Shown: positions 21,024-31,695 of the stretch, one piece after another
How the letters are laid out: each line of letters begins with the position of its first letter
Numbering within the stretch: the first letter of the stretch is position 1
Origin: Sipunculus nudus
Lineage: Eukaryota; Annelida; Sipuncula; Golfingiida; Sipunculidae
Assembly: GCA_026874595.1 (NCBI GenBank)
Contig: CM049317.1
Location: forward strand, 35,554,901 to 35,618,900
Direction of reading: 5' to 3'
DNA: 64,000 nucleotides
Program-made: the position numbers and the translations under genes
The notes under the pieces: generated by a model
The model's input: the letters and a program-made list of their open reading frames with translations, nothing else
What the model was told of the DNA's origin: nothing
The model's database searches: none

Positions 21024-23794
21024 ATGGCTTTCCTAGGAACGGTTGGAGAATACTCCCAAGGCCACGAAAGCTGGGAAACGTATATTGAAAGGTATGAACA
21101 GTTCATTCTTGCTAACGGCATTAGTGATGCAAAGAAAGTTCCCGTTTTGCTGTCAGTCATAGGATCAAAGACTTATAATTTGCTAAGAAGCTTAACAAGC
21201 CCAGATAAGCCAGCCACGAAGTCATATGCTCAAATTATAGAGATACTGGGGAATCATTTCACGCCTGAACCGATTGTCATTGCGGAACGATACCAATTTT
21301 ATAAATGCAACCAGGCTACTGATCAGCCCGTGAATAGGGGTCAGACTAATCACCCAATCGGACCCAATCGTACCCCATCGGACCCAATCGTACCCCATCG
21401 GACCCAATCGGACCATGTTAAATGCAAATAACCCTTAATGAATCATATTTTCTCTTCAGATTATTACAAAAAAGGTCTAATTTAATGTTTCAATCATGTT
21501 TTTTTACAACAAAAATACTATCTGTTACTTTTATTTTATATTGTGATAAGGTAGCCCCTAATATTTCTGTTGCAAATGTTAAATTGGAAAATAATATAAA
21601 TTTTAATCCCGTTCCATACATGCACAAATTTATACCCACCAAAATAGAATGAAAAACTTAACCAAGCAGACCCAATCGGACCATGGAATATAAACATATC
21701 CCTTAAAAAATATTTTCACAAGAGGAAAACTGTATTGAGATGTTCAACCTTTCTTACAAATCTATAAAATACAAATTTCAGTCTCATTACAAACACAAAG
21801 ACATACACACACATATTCTGGCTGGTCTTATTTCACAGGGCTCCCTGTACTTCAAAAACTATTACTCCAATGTTTAGCTTATAAACTTGACCAGTGTATC
21901 TTGCCGATTGCCTCACCTGCATATACTTTGGTCATACTTGGGTGATATTTCTGATAATTATACATACACATATAAGTATTGTACTAGTACACAGTTGTAT
22001 CCAGTAGAAAAAAGACCCAATTATAACAAATATACAAATTCATATGACAGAAAAAAAAAACAAATAGTGGCACAAGATGTGAAAATGTGGAATATGCCTA
22101 TCAGTCCCCATCCGACAAATGGGACTTGAATATATAAATTTTAGATACCCTGTTTACTTATATATCATCTTATCCCTTTAGATTAATGTACAAATTGGTT
22201 TAATTTCAGATGTCACTTTTTTATCATGAATGAAATTATTTTGATATTTAATTTTATACATGATGGTTATTCCTATGGTTGTATTATGATTGTAGTTTGC
22301 CCCCTACCCCCGCCTGTCCCCCCCCCCCCCCGCCCGGTTTTAAATTTGTCAGAATGGATGTAACATCTCAATATACCACTTTCATTGAGAAAAAATAAAT
22401 TTTAGTTTCTTTTGTGAAAAATATTTTATAAAGGAATATCTTTATATTCAAAGGTTTGATTGGATCTGCTTAGTTCATTTTTTTTTGTGCATGTTTGAAA
22501 TGGGATTAGAATTTATATTATTATCCAATTTAACATTTGCAACAGAAATATTAGGGGCTACCTTATCACAATATAAAATAAAAGTAACAGATCGTATTTT
22601 TGTTGTAAAAAACCTAATAGAAACATTAAATTAGACATTTTTTTTGTAATTATCTGAAGAGAAAATATGATTCATTGAGGGTTATTTGTATTTAACATGG
22701 TCCGATTGGGTTCGATGGGGTCCGATTTGGTCCGATGGGGTACGATTGGGTCCGATGGGGTACGATTGGGTCCGATTGGGTGATTAGTCTGACCCCGTGA
22801 ATAGCTATGTGGCTCAGCTGCGTCAGCTGACGGAACACTGTAAGTTCGGTGCTTTCTTAAATGATGCACTTGGGGATAAATTTGTGTTAGGACTTCAGAG
22901 TGAGGCCATACAGAAACGGTTATTAACCGAGAAAGACTTAACTTTTGATAAGGCCTCGAGGTCGCTGTGGCAATGGAAGTTGCAGCACGTGATAGTAAAG
23001 AGCTCAGTCAGCAGCAGAATTCTGCTCTTGATGTACATAAGCTTGGTGCACATAAACCACACAATAGAAATAGGTGCTGGAGATGCACAAGGTCAAACCA
23101 TGGGCCAGATGATTGTTTTTATAAATCAGCAAAGTGCCGTGCTTGTGGGTTAATTGGACATATTCAAGCTTCAAAGTCATGTAAAGGACAGGTTACTGGC
23201 AGTAAGAAATTTCATGGTGCTAAAAAGATGACTAAAAAGAAACAGCCTGATGGTTCAGTGAAAAGTGTCGCAGAGTTAAGTCCGTCAACATCAGAGAGTG
23301 ATGATAATAGTCTCTGTTTAAAAGCTATCAAGAGTAAACAAAAAAAGTGTCCACCAATAATGATTCCTGTAACCGTGGAAAACAAACCAGTAAATATGGA
23401 ATTAGATACAGGCTCCACAGTGTCTATTATCTCCAAACAGTTGTACCAGGACTTGTTTCCAGATTTAAAACTGAGCAAGACTAGTGTTTCATTGAAAACA
23501 TACACAGGGGAAGCTATCTTCCCAGTAGGAGTCCTGAGTGTTTCTGTTGAGTACAACAGACAGATCTATGACAATATGGAACTTTATGTGGTTGATCAGG
23601 ATTCGACGCCCTTGTTCGGCCGTGCATGGCTAACCTGTATCCAGCTGGATTGGCAATCAGTCAAGTTACTAAGAGAGAGCAGCAAACTAGACACAGTATT
23701 AAATGCTCACAAACAGCTATTTAAGAAAGAACTTGGTGAAATTAAAGAATGCAGGGCACACATTACTTTAGGATTCTGTACCCAAATTCTGTAA
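21024..23794 (+). pseudogene. gag and protease of the Ty3/gypsy element, interrupted
   Basis: The gag ATG is at 21024 (MAFLGTVGEYSQGHESWETY). The frame runs to 21337, is broken by the nested transposon, and resumes at 22796 with NSYVAQLRQLTEHCKFGAFL. Removing the insert and one 9-bp repeat joins the two without a frame change. A one-base shift near 22955 leads into the nucleocapsid: CX2CX4HX4C at CWRCTRSNHGPDDC and a second Cys/His box, CRACGLIGHI. The aspartic protease follows with MELDTGSTVSII (Asp codon 23405). A second one-base shift near 23775 precedes the pol frame. Gag packages RNA; the protease matures the polyprotein. Confidence 0.88.
21338..22795. mobile_element. nested DNA transposon with ~340-bp TIRs, 9-bp TSD (MULE-like?)
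   Basis: The ends are GGGTCAGACTAATCACCCAA and its reverse complement. Inverted similarity extends about 340 bp on each side (to about 21680 and from about 22452). Subterminal GGTCCGATTGG/GGTACGATGGG words are repeated several times. CGTGAATAG flanks both sides (21329-21337, 22796-22804). Long TIRs and a 9-bp duplication fit Mutator-like elements; hAT or P (8 bp) are alternatives if the boundary is read differently. The interior has a C-run at about 22318-22332 and no convincing transposase, so it is non-autonomous. Confidence 0.9.
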
Positions 23795-23849
23795 GCCGCG
23801 TCCAGTAGCATACTCACTACGTGAAAAAGTAGAATCAGAACTTGACCGC

Positions 23850-26510
23850 TTGCAGAGAGATGGAATTATCTCACCTGTAGCTACTAGTGAGTGGGCCACA
23901 CCCATAGTCCCAGTGGTCAAGAGGTCCGGTGATATACGTATATGTGGTGATTTTAAGGTCACGGTTAACCAGGCACTTAATGTTGACCAGTACCCTTTGC
24001 CAAAGGTTGAGGACATATTTGCCGGATTGGCAGGTGGTAATGCCTTTTCAAAGCTTGATCTAGCGCACGCGTATCAACAGATGGTGGTCGACGAAGACAG
24101 TCGAAAATATCTTTGTATTAACACTCATAAGGGATTATTTGTATATAATCGCCTTGCGTTTGGAATCGCGTCGGCACCAGCCATTTTCCAAAAGACTATG
24201 GAACAGATAGTACAAGGATTACCTGGTGTCCAGGTATATCTAGATGATATACTCGTCACAGGTGTAAATGAAGATGAACATTTAGTGAATCTTGACAAAC
24301 TGTTGACAAGACTGGAACAATTTGGATTGCGTATTAGACGTGATAAATGTGAATTCTTCCAGCCATCAGTTACCTATTTGGGTTACAAGATTGATGCTCA
24401 AGGGTTGCATGCGACCTCCGATAAAGTTCAAGCAATCCTTGATACCGAACCGCCAAAGTCAGTTGAGGAACTTCGCTCATTTCTAGGGCTACTTAACTAT
24501 TATGGCAAATTCCTCCCAATGTTGTCTTCAGTGTTACAGCCGCTAAACTCTCTACTCAGCCCAAAAGTGAAATGGAATTGGTCTGAGGAATGTGACAGCG
24601 CTTTTGAAGAAGCCAAACAGCTGATGACATCAAATCGTGTTTTGACACACTACGACCTTCACTTACCACTTACACTAGCTTGTGATGCGTCAAGTTACGG
24701 TGTAGGGGCCGTCATCTCTCATGTGTTGCCAGATGGTAAGGAAAAACCTATTGCATTTGCTTCAAAGACACTCAATAAAGCTCAGCGTAACTATTCGCAA
24801 ATAGAGAAAGAAGCCCTCGCAATTGTGTTCGGTGTGCGCAAGTTCTACCAATATCTCTATGGTCGTCGATTCACCCTGATAACAGACCATCGTCCATTAA
24901 CATCTATATTTGGTCCTAAGAAGGCTGTGCCACCCATGGCAGCAGCACGTTTACAGAGATGGGCCTTGTTTTTATCAGGTTTCCAGTATGACATTGTCTA
25001 TAAGAATACACATCTCCATGGAAACGCCGATGGATTGTCACGCTTGCCTTTGCGTCATATCCAGAGTAAAGATGGCAGTGATGCTGTTGATGTATATCTG
25101 CTTACTCAGATAAATCACAGTTTACCAGTCAACACGCAACAGATTCGGCAAGCAACTAGCAAACACCCTGTACTCGCCAGAGTACGTGACATGATAATGA
25201 ACGGGTGGTCAAACGAATTCAAACAAGACAGTCAGTTTTCTCCATTTTATACCAGACAAGATGAGTTATCTGTACTGCAGGGATGCATATTGCGGGGAGT
25301 CCGTGTTGTGATACCTCCCAAACTGAGAGAAAATGTGCTAAATGAGTTACATGAGGGTCACCTCGGCATCGTAAAAATGAAAGGACTTGCCAGGAGCTTT
25401 GTATGGTGGCCGTCTTTAGATACCGACATTGAACAAATGACCAAGAGCTGTCAAAGTTGCAAGACAACTCAACATATGCCGCCATTATCGCCATTACATC
25501 CGTGGATTTGGCCATCTAGGCCATGGCAGCGCGTCCACATGGACTTTGCGGGGCCATTTCAAGGACACATGTATCTTGTCCTTGTCGACGCACACTCAAA
25601 ATGGCCAGAAGTTATCATTATGGATAACACTACTAGTGCTAATACAATTAATGTGCTAAGACAAGTGTTCAGCAGAACAGGCTTGCCAGAACAGCTTGTA
25701 TCAGACAACGGGCCTCAGTTTTGTTCAGCAGAGTTTAAACAGTTTTCTCTGTCCAATGGCATAAAACATGTTTTCTCAGCTCCGTATCATCCATCTACAA
25801 ATGGACTCGCAGAGCGGTTCATCCAGACCATGAAACAAGCTCTACGTGCTTCTCGATCACAGAACACACAAACAAGCTTAGATCGATTCCTCTTGGCCTA
25901 TCGAAATTCCCCTCATACCACAACCAAGGAGAGTCCTGCTATGCTGTTTATGTGTCGACCGCTCAGATCCTGTCTTGATCTGATAAAACCTGATTTAGCT
26001 GCAGATGTTGCAGATCGCCAGGTCAAACAACGATTGTCCACGGGTCCATCTTCGTTACGCCAGTTTGACCTTGGTGACACAGTCCTTGTGCGGAATTACC
26101 GGGGAGGAGATAAGTGGGTCCCTGGTACTGTTAAATCAAGGTCAGGACCTGTGTCATATTCAGTAGAGTTGCGCGATGGACCTGTTGTAAGAAGACACAT
26201 TGAACAGATTGTGTCTGATCATCAACCCAGAGTGTTCGCACATGGTTCTAGCACGTCATGCAAGGACCATGCACCAACGGTTGTCTCCGCTGAGAATGTC
26301 AGTGTTAGTATGTTCGGAGAACCTCTACCGGATGCTACAGAACATTCCAGTGATAATTCAGATATTGATGTACATGTTCAGATTAATGCAACACCTAGTG
26401 GTGATAGTAATAATTCTGATGATACTGAAGTTCAAAGTTCTCATGTTGAATCTCCAAAGCGTAGGTACCCGCTAAGAGACCGAAAACCGCGTAAAATTGT
26501 GGACATGTAA
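23850..26510 (+). CDS. pol: Ty3/gypsy pol: reverse transcriptase, RNase H, integrase
   Basis: Uninterrupted 886-codon frame. RT: VKRSGDIRICGDFKVTVNQ, then SKLDLAHAYQQM (first Asp) and YLDD at residues 130-133. RNase H: ACDASSYGVGAVIS (Asp 279) with RNYSQIEKEALAIV. Integrase: zinc-binding HEGHLG (His 501 and 504) with KSCQSC, and catalytic D565 (HMDFAGPF), D619 (SDNGPQF) and E655 (LAERF). The last two are 35 residues apart, giving DD35E. A C-terminal region with GDTVLVRNYRGGDKWVPGTV follows, and the end is rich in Ser/Asp. The frame is open upstream, so pol was probably made as a gag-pol fusion; the upstream frameshifts would block that here. Confidence 0.95.
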   Translation: MQRDGIISPVATSEWATPIVPVVKRSGDIRICGDFKVTVNQALNVDQYPLPKVEDIFAGLAGGNAFSKLDLAHAYQQMVVDEDSRKYLCINTHKGLFVYNRLAFGIASAPAIFQKTMEQIVQGLPGVQVYLDDILVTGVNEDEHLVNLDKLLTRLEQFGLRIRRDKCEFFQPSVTYLGYKIDAQGLHATSDKVQAILDTEPPKSVEELRSFLGLLNYYGKFLPMLSSVLQPLNSLLSPKVKWNWSEECDSAFEEAKQLMTSNRVLTHYDLHLPLTLACDASSYGVGAVISHVLPDGKEKPIAFASKTLNKAQRNYSQIEKEALAIVFGVRKFYQYLYGRRFTLITDHRPLTSIFGPKKAVPPMAAARLQRWALFLSGFQYDIVYKNTHLHGNADGLSRLPLRHIQSKDGSDAVDVYLLTQINHSLPVNTQQIRQATSKHPVLARVRDMIMNGWSNEFKQDSQFSPFYTRQDELSVLQGCILRGVRVVIPPKLRENVLNELHEGHLGIVKMKGLARSFVWWPSLDTDIEQMTKSCQSCKTTQHMPPLSPLHPWIWPSRPWQRVHMDFAGPFQGHMYLVLVDAHSKWPEVIIMDNTTSANTINVLRQVFSRTGLPEQLVSDNGPQFCSAEFKQFSLSNGIKHVFSAPYHPSTNGLAERFIQTMKQALRASRSQNTQTSLDRFLLAYRNSPHTTTKESPAMLFMCRPLRSCLDLIKPDLAADVADRQVKQRLSTGPSSLRQFDLGDTVLVRNYRGGDKWVPGTVKSRSGPVSYSVELRDGPVVRRHIEQIVSDHQPRVFAHGSSTSCKDHAPTVVSAENVSVSMFGEPLPDATEHSSDNSDIDVHVQINATPSGDSNNSDDTEVQSSHVESPKRRYPLRDRKPRKIVDM

Positions 26511-26655
26511 TTTGGTTAAGTTTTGAGTATTTGATTTGGGTAGTTCATTGTTCAACTTGTATTCTTTCTGATTACTGGAATATCAAAGACACTGCTCCTG
26601 CGCTAAACAGACTCATTGGTACTTGTTTTTGTTTACATAATTAAGCCCGGAGGGG

Positions 26656-26834
26656 TGTAGTATATCAGTACCGTTGTCGGTACCCGGATTTGTGTTTTCA
26701 ACAATTGTCTGTATGCCATGACTATGCGCATGTGCGCTCTTACCGGAAGTAACTTCCGTCTGCCATCTTAATAAACGGGCTAAGCAGTCACGTTGGTTAC
26801 CTTGTTCCTAATCAGGACATTAAAGATATAAAAG
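26656..26834 (+). repeat. 3' LTR
   Basis: Matches 20776-20954 with one difference (G at 26777). It is preceded by the polypurine-like GGAGGGG and followed by the target duplication and the remaining 7 nt of the gene 1 exon. Confidence 0.95.
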
Positions 26835-26838
26835 ATGG

Positions 26839-26845
26839 CACAATG
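26839..26845 (+). pseudogene. gene 1 exon 2, last 7 nt and splice donor
   Basis: After the second target duplication the sequence CACAATG|GTAAGA restores two codons (Thr, Met) and a strong donor. This tiny remnant shows that the retrotransposon landed 7-8 bp upstream of an exon end. Confidence 0.7.
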
Positions 26846-27160
26846 GTAAGATTATACTGATCATAGACATGGTTATATCTTTAATATATAGTAGCCTATA
26901 TGTATATATATGTAGTAGTCTAGGTAAAATTTGGATTATAAATGATGTGTGATCTAATGATATAATAATAGGTTCAAACTTTGTATAAACCTAGTAACAG
27001 ATATTAAAAATGCAAACCACCTTACATACAGTGTATTCATTGACTTAAATATTATAATACAAAAATGTATTGTTTACCTATAATTGCTTTTGCTATTTCA
27101 GATACATTATACACTAATTTGTCTGAAAATGATTTAACATTTGCTTTATGTTTCCTGTAG

Positions 27161-27268
27161 ATCGTTCATGACTTCAAACAGGTTTTGGGTGAGCCGTTCT
27201 CTGAACTAGAGAAAATTCTCAGGAGAGTCACACAGGCAGTGGAGGATCTGATGGGGAGCAAACAGGAG
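27161..27268 (+). pseudogene. gene 1 exon 3
   Basis: The acceptor is TTTCCTGTAG and the donor CAGGAG|GTACTT. Thirty-six codons read HDFKQVLGEPFSELEKILRR and end AVEDLMGSKQE. Open throughout, phase 0/0. Confidence 0.7.
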
Positions 27269-27602
27269 GTACTTCAATTCATTATCCTTTTAATTCATAA
27301 TCAGAGAAATCCTTATCATTGAAAGGTATTTAATTTGTTGAATAATGGTGTGTTAAATTATTAACTTACCTAATTAGTGAATTTAAAGTGTTTAAATATG
27401 CTAAATATATATGTGTTAAATAATTATTAAATGATGTAATATGTAAATAACATTCTTTGGAATGTGATTGCTAGTTTTACTTTTATACTAAAAGTGTGAC
27501 CTGCTCTGCTGTTTTATTAGGTTTTGAGAAATGAGATACCACTGCCTTCATGTTCAGATTTCTTCAGAATATTCAAAATGCAATGTATTTTTTTTAATAA
27601 AG

Positions 27603-27697
27603 GGAAAGAAGAGAATGTTACCTGTCCTGCAGTACGTGGAAAAAGCTACAGTGTTTGACAGGGGAAGAAGACAAAATCAAATGTTGAGGTCCATGAG
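27603..27697 (+). pseudogene. gene 1 exon 4
   Basis: The acceptor is TTTAATAAAG and the donor ATGAG|GTGAGA. It reads GKKRMLPVLQYVEKATVF and ends in phase 2, matching the next exon. It occupies the position of the MPAVAFCGR exon of gene 2. Confidence 0.6.
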
Positions 27698-28210
27698 GTG
27701 AGATTTTGTTTACCGGCAGATTTTTTAACTCGGAAGAAGGTTATTTTTTCATCTCTGTTTGGCGTTGTATTGGTCACATATATTTTTAAAGTTATAAGTG
27801 TTTTAAATGAACCTTGTAGGAAATTAGATCAAAATCCAAGGGTCAAGTTTTTATCTGGGAATCGGATCCCGGCCTGGTTCCCGAAAAAAACTAAGGTGTT
27901 TAAACTGTGTCACTTACATTGTATGTTAGCAGCATTTTGAAACTTTCATATATGACTGAATAAGGCAACATTAGAGAAATTTAAATTCTATACCTCTAAT
28001 TTTAATCTGTTTACCTTTGCTATCATTCTGGTGAAGTTACAGTTTGATTTGTTTGCAATATTAAAGATTTCATTAAACAACTAAATATCACATATAGAAA
28101 TAATAATGAACCATGTACTTTGATATAAGAATACACTGTAGTAGGTCTTGGGGTGTGCTTCGTAAGACCTGTCATTCTGAAACATAAAGAGAAACCTTCT
28201 CTGTCCACAG

Positions 28211-28582
28211 GACATTCCAGATGATCAAGTTGTTCGGATATCCAGGAAACAAGTGAGCAAACACCACCTCACATCCATGTGTTCGTCAGAGACGGGGAAA
28301 TCGTCGGGACATTTGTTGTTGGAGATGGCATTAAGATAATGTTCCGGCGTAAGAGTTTTGCGGCATCTTTGATAGTGCTTGTTGGCGCATATTATGTTTT
28401 TAATTTGGCCGGAGTACCCAAGAGTGTATTCACAGTTGCTGGGGTTGCTTCAAACCCGTGTGATCAGAAATATACCTTATGCAGGCGTCAAGGCACAGAA
28501 AGAGACATTTTCTGTACAGTTGAAGAAGAAACTGGAATTAGAGGCTGGGAAAACCACAGAACCCCTTTCACCCTTAGAATGA
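28211..28582 (+). pseudogene. gene 1 exon 5, C-terminal (YYVFN block)
   Basis: The acceptor is CTGTCCACAG. The text reads TFQMIKLFGYPGNK, then after a shift HVFVRDGEIVGTFVVGDGIK and KSFAASLIVLVGAYYVFNL. After a second shift it reads EYPRVYSQLLGLLQTRVI and ends at a stop at 28580-28582. The order matches the family's C-terminus (FVV.DG, AYYVFNLEYP, TLEFLQ). An AATAAA at 28658 could serve for polyadenylation. Confidence 0.7.
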
Positions 28583-30899
28583 ACATTTATTTTATGCTGA
28601 TGTGACATTGCAAATACTATTCTTGTTAAATTACACAATTGTCACAATTAGAAGAAAATAAATGTCCCAAAAACTTAACATTTCAATAAAAAATTTGAAT
28701 TCAAGGTAATATGCAAAAAGAGAAGTTTAACCAAAATATTTTTATTACACATGCAGTGTTTGCCAATATATATGACTTATGCTTTAAGCTTTATGCTTTT
28801 AATTTGCTTTGTCATACCTTTCATACCTTAAACATACAACTCCTATGCAATAAATACAATATTCTTGGATACAAAAATCTGTGTTTGTGTTTACATATAT
28901 TGTGTCATATATTTTCTAAATATAATTTCAGCCTGAAGCAGCATTTGAAATAAGAGGAACCGCATAAGTTGGTCACCCACATATACTTAAAGGTCTGATA
29001 AAAACTCTTTACCAGCTACAAAAAACAGAACCATAGTGTTCAAACACAAACACAACTTTATGAAGTTAAACTACATGTTTAACCTAAACGCTTTAAAGTG
29101 TTTAAAAAGTGTTACAAAATGTAAACGCGTCACACTGTTTAGATCCTAAACACTTTGATGGGTTTAACTCATAAACACTATGTTCAACCCTAAACACCTT
29201 GACGCGTTTAAAAACTGTTACAGAAAAGTGTTTAGTTTGTGTTTAGATCCTAAACACTTGGATTTACAGTGTGTGGCAAATGTGGAAAAAGCATGGACAA
29301 CAAATTTTGCAACTCTTGCAATCTTCCAGCTACCCATGCACTGCACAATTTGCTTATATGGTGACCATGACTCAGTTCGATTTTTGGAGATTAAGTAACT
29401 GAAGGATACTTACAATGTAATGAAAATGAAAATACTGTTTATTATTTATAAGTATACATTTGTTAATCCTGCTGAATATTATTCCTTATAATATGTCACA
29501 CAGTTCAAGAGAATTCTACTGCTTAATGATGTCATAACATGCTTAGTTCATTCATCTAGATCAGTGTGAACTGCCTTTGATTTTCTGCTACCTTTTCTGC
29601 ATACTTGATAATACATGTATAGACTTCAGAATATGGTACATATCATTTAGGATAAAATTTGAAGGTAAAACACAAAATCATAGGCAGTATCACCCATAAT
29701 TTTCATGTACAATTATCATATCATGCGCACATTCATATCATTTTATGTCACATAGCATTGCGAATGACATCTGTTAATATACTGTACTTCATTCAATTGT
29801 TCAGAAACCATGTTTTAATGGCTTTGTTTAAAATTATGTTTCAGATGTTATGTTTCTTAATGGTGCATAGTCATCAGAACTAGGTTATACAGTGGTATAA
29901 ACTAAAAAAAATAACTGAGCTGAAAAAAAAATCATATCTAATTATTATAAATATATCAAGGGGACACAAAATAAAAAATGTTTGCATTTTTAAGCATCTA
30001 TATGGGTCAGTTAAACAAGTGAATATTCTGTGATATTTGGAATTGACTCGGAGTGTCAATTTTGCAGATGCCCACCAACTATCACCGTAGAGTAATTCTG
30101 AAAATGTTATGTTGTGTTTTAGGTAGTTATATGAAATAACATCTTAATGCACATATACAAAAGCCTGATCAAAATATATCATTAATTAATGTGGAATCTT
30201 AGGTCAGTCATCCATGTGTGAAGTTTGCTGCCCTGAATGCAATTGGAGAACCTCTTATGGTTTGTTAATTAGAAATGAGTTCAACTTCAAGACAGCCTGA
30301 TTGGCATGTTGGCAGTTGAACATAATAGTTTGGCATATTTCTAGTTTGATTGTATATTCATTATGTAATAAGTGTTAATTCATCTTCATGGCATAACATG
30401 TTGTTGAGACATGAAAAGTACTTAAAGGGAAACAGCGTGAAGCAAGCAGTTAGTTTTTGGACTTGAAGATCAGAGGAACTCGGATTCATCAAGACCTCAG
30501 CATGGACGACCAGTTGCACACAGTTGGAATAACAACAGTCTATGTTGATCCAATACCTCCAGTTTGTAATTGTTATTTTCTATAGAATCATCTTCAATAA
30601 ATCAAGTTTTTATACAACATCACTGGGATCTCATTTATTCATCTACAGACCAGCATATACCAAACATCCCGGTGATAAGGTGTATTCTATTGTGCTCACA
30701 AGCAAAGACCTTGCATGAATACTATGTAGCATCTGTAAACTTTTATCCTATAAACTTGAAATTTTGTACATGGATTGTCTTAATGTTTCATTACCATGTC
30801 AAAGCATTTAGTGTTATATAGCTACTGTGGTGTCCTGTAATTGATAGATAAATTCTGGGTACTTTGGGATACTTAGCGCCAGGAGCAGAAAGTGTGCAC
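28583..30899. other. AT-rich interval between gene 1 and the YR retroelements
   Basis: Apart from the GTTTAG/CTAAAC element at 29020-29290 I see no repeat or gene here. Short frames lack similarity and codon character. Confidence 0.5.
29020..29290. repeat. short self-similar palindromic element (GTTTAG/CTAAAC words)
   Basis: About 270 bp is composed largely of CTAAACAC, GTGTTTAG and GTTTAA words in both orientations (for example GTTTAGATCCTAAACAC twice). One end reads ATTTACAGTGTG, so the reverse strand would begin CACTGTAAAT. It may be a MITE; no clear target duplication was identified. Confidence 0.5.
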
Positions 30900-31399
30900 T
30901 CACTTGCCCCCCTGCTGGGCAGCCTTGCTGGCCAGTCCCAGTGATAAGTGCCAGCTGTGGCTGAGTGGGGGCCCTGTTCTATTAAACACAACAGCAGCAG
31001 ACAAGTGTGAGTTGTCCGCTTTGACACTAGATATAACTCAAGGTAAAGCAACCAATAGGATTCGCCATGCAAAAAATCTCCCCCTTGGGCAGTGTCAAGT
31101 GGTTGTCCTGCAAACAAAACCCCCAGGTCCTTGTCCCGTCAAAGCTGTCTCTTTTCTTAAAGTTAAGAGGGAATCTTAAAGGTGCTCTTTTTGCTAGTCC
31201 CACTCCCATCAGTCGCTCGGATTTTTCTACACAGCTAAACAAAGATCTTATTTTCTGTCAGCTGGACCTTAACAAATTCAAAGGCTATTCTGTCAGGGTA
31301 GGTGCTGCCACTGAAGCAGCTGCATCAGGGAAAAGTGATAGAGAAACTTGGGAAGATCGAAGTCCAATGCTTTCTTGCGATATATCAGGTTATACCTAG
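30900..31399 (+). pseudogene. tyrosine recombinase fragment of a YR retroelement (element 1)
   Basis: Two adjoining frames give PPGPCPVKAVSFLKV and, after a one-base shift near 31160, SRSDFSTQLNKDLIFCQLDL and GYSVRVGAATEAAASGKSD. This parallels the recombinase at 36081-36674 (PQPCPVQALRDF.., GHSFRIGAATEAAAQGKSD). The catalytic HxxR His is Tyr here, and the last Tyr region (W..NAF..YIR) is degraded, so it is dead. Only the C-terminal catalytic portion remains. Confidence 0.8.
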
Positions 31400-31480
31400 C
31401 CCAATAGACTGTATTACAGCTAAGAAATCCCTTGCAGTTTGTCAGGTTAGGCCCATCATTTAAGACAGCATTACTGCTGA

Positions 31481-31695
31481 GTGACCCAAGTGGGCACCCA
31501 GTCAGTGTCTCTGCATAGACAGTGTATTATAATTTCATTTGGGTGACTCAAGTGGGCACCCAGTCAGTAGTGGCTTCGCATAGACAGTATGATGATAAAA
31601 TCATTTGTGTGACCCAAGAGGGCACCCAGTCAGTAGTGGCTCAGCATAGAGAGTATGATTATAATTTCATTTGGGTGACTCAAGAGGGAACCCAT
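31481..31695 (+). repeat. ~65-bp tandem repeat with GTGACCCAAGTGGGCACC
   Basis: Four units start at about 31481, 31543, 31609 and 31675 (periods 62, 66, 66), each with GTGACYCAAG.GGG.ACCCA and, in three, TAGTGGCT..GCATAGA. The same core is seen singly at 32153, 36702 and 36769, and as TAATCCCAAGTGGGCACGCC at 37388 and 37477, always downstream of a YR recombinase. Confidence 0.8.

Larger units (their letters stand above)
20776..26834 (+). mobile_element. Ty3/gypsy LTR retrotransposon, recent, inserted in gene 1 exon 2
   Basis: It is bounded by 179-bp direct repeats starting TGTAGTATATCAGTACC that differ at one base (A at 20897, G at 26777). GATGG flanks it at 20771-20775 and at 26834-26838 (the last LTR base is ambiguous, so the duplication could be the 4-bp ATGG). 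A primer-binding-like TGGCGACGAGTCGTGG follows the 5' LTR and a purine tract GGAGGGG precedes the 3' LTR. Domain order is gag, protease, RT, RNase H, integrase, which is the Ty3/gypsy order. Total 6059 bp, of which 1458 bp is a nested transposon. Two frameshifts in gag-PR contrast with the near-identical LTRs. Confidence 0.95.
19877..28582 (+). pseudogene. gene 1: second SAMD3-like family member, split by a retrotransposon
   Basis: Exons: about 19877-20102; 20420-20775 plus 26839-26845; 27161-27268; 27603-27697; 28211-28582. With the retrotransposon and one target duplication removed, the second exon is exactly 363 nt (121 codons, phase 0/0). The next is 108 nt (0/0), and the 95-nt exon leaves phase 2, matching its partner. 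Content: VPKDPPLPKFSE, YPGIGSSGEYTQIGKKML, HVQQIKSEWAKPSEKR and, at the end, FVVGDGIKIMFRRKSFAASL and GAYYVFNL. The same family parts occur in gene 2. Function unknown. Frameshifts near 19926, 28250 and 28410 add to the insertion, so it is probably dead unless spliced around. Confidence 0.78.

Noticed and set aside
21887-22129. An 80-codon frame inside the nested TIR element as its transposase
   Set aside because: Far too short, no DDE-like or zinc motifs.
22318-22332. C-run inside the nested element as an insertion breakpoint
   Set aside because: TIR similarity shows it lies in the interior, and similar runs occur throughout the window.
23212-23556. Minus-strand frame over the protease region
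   Set aside because: Antisense shadow of gag-PR coding sequence.
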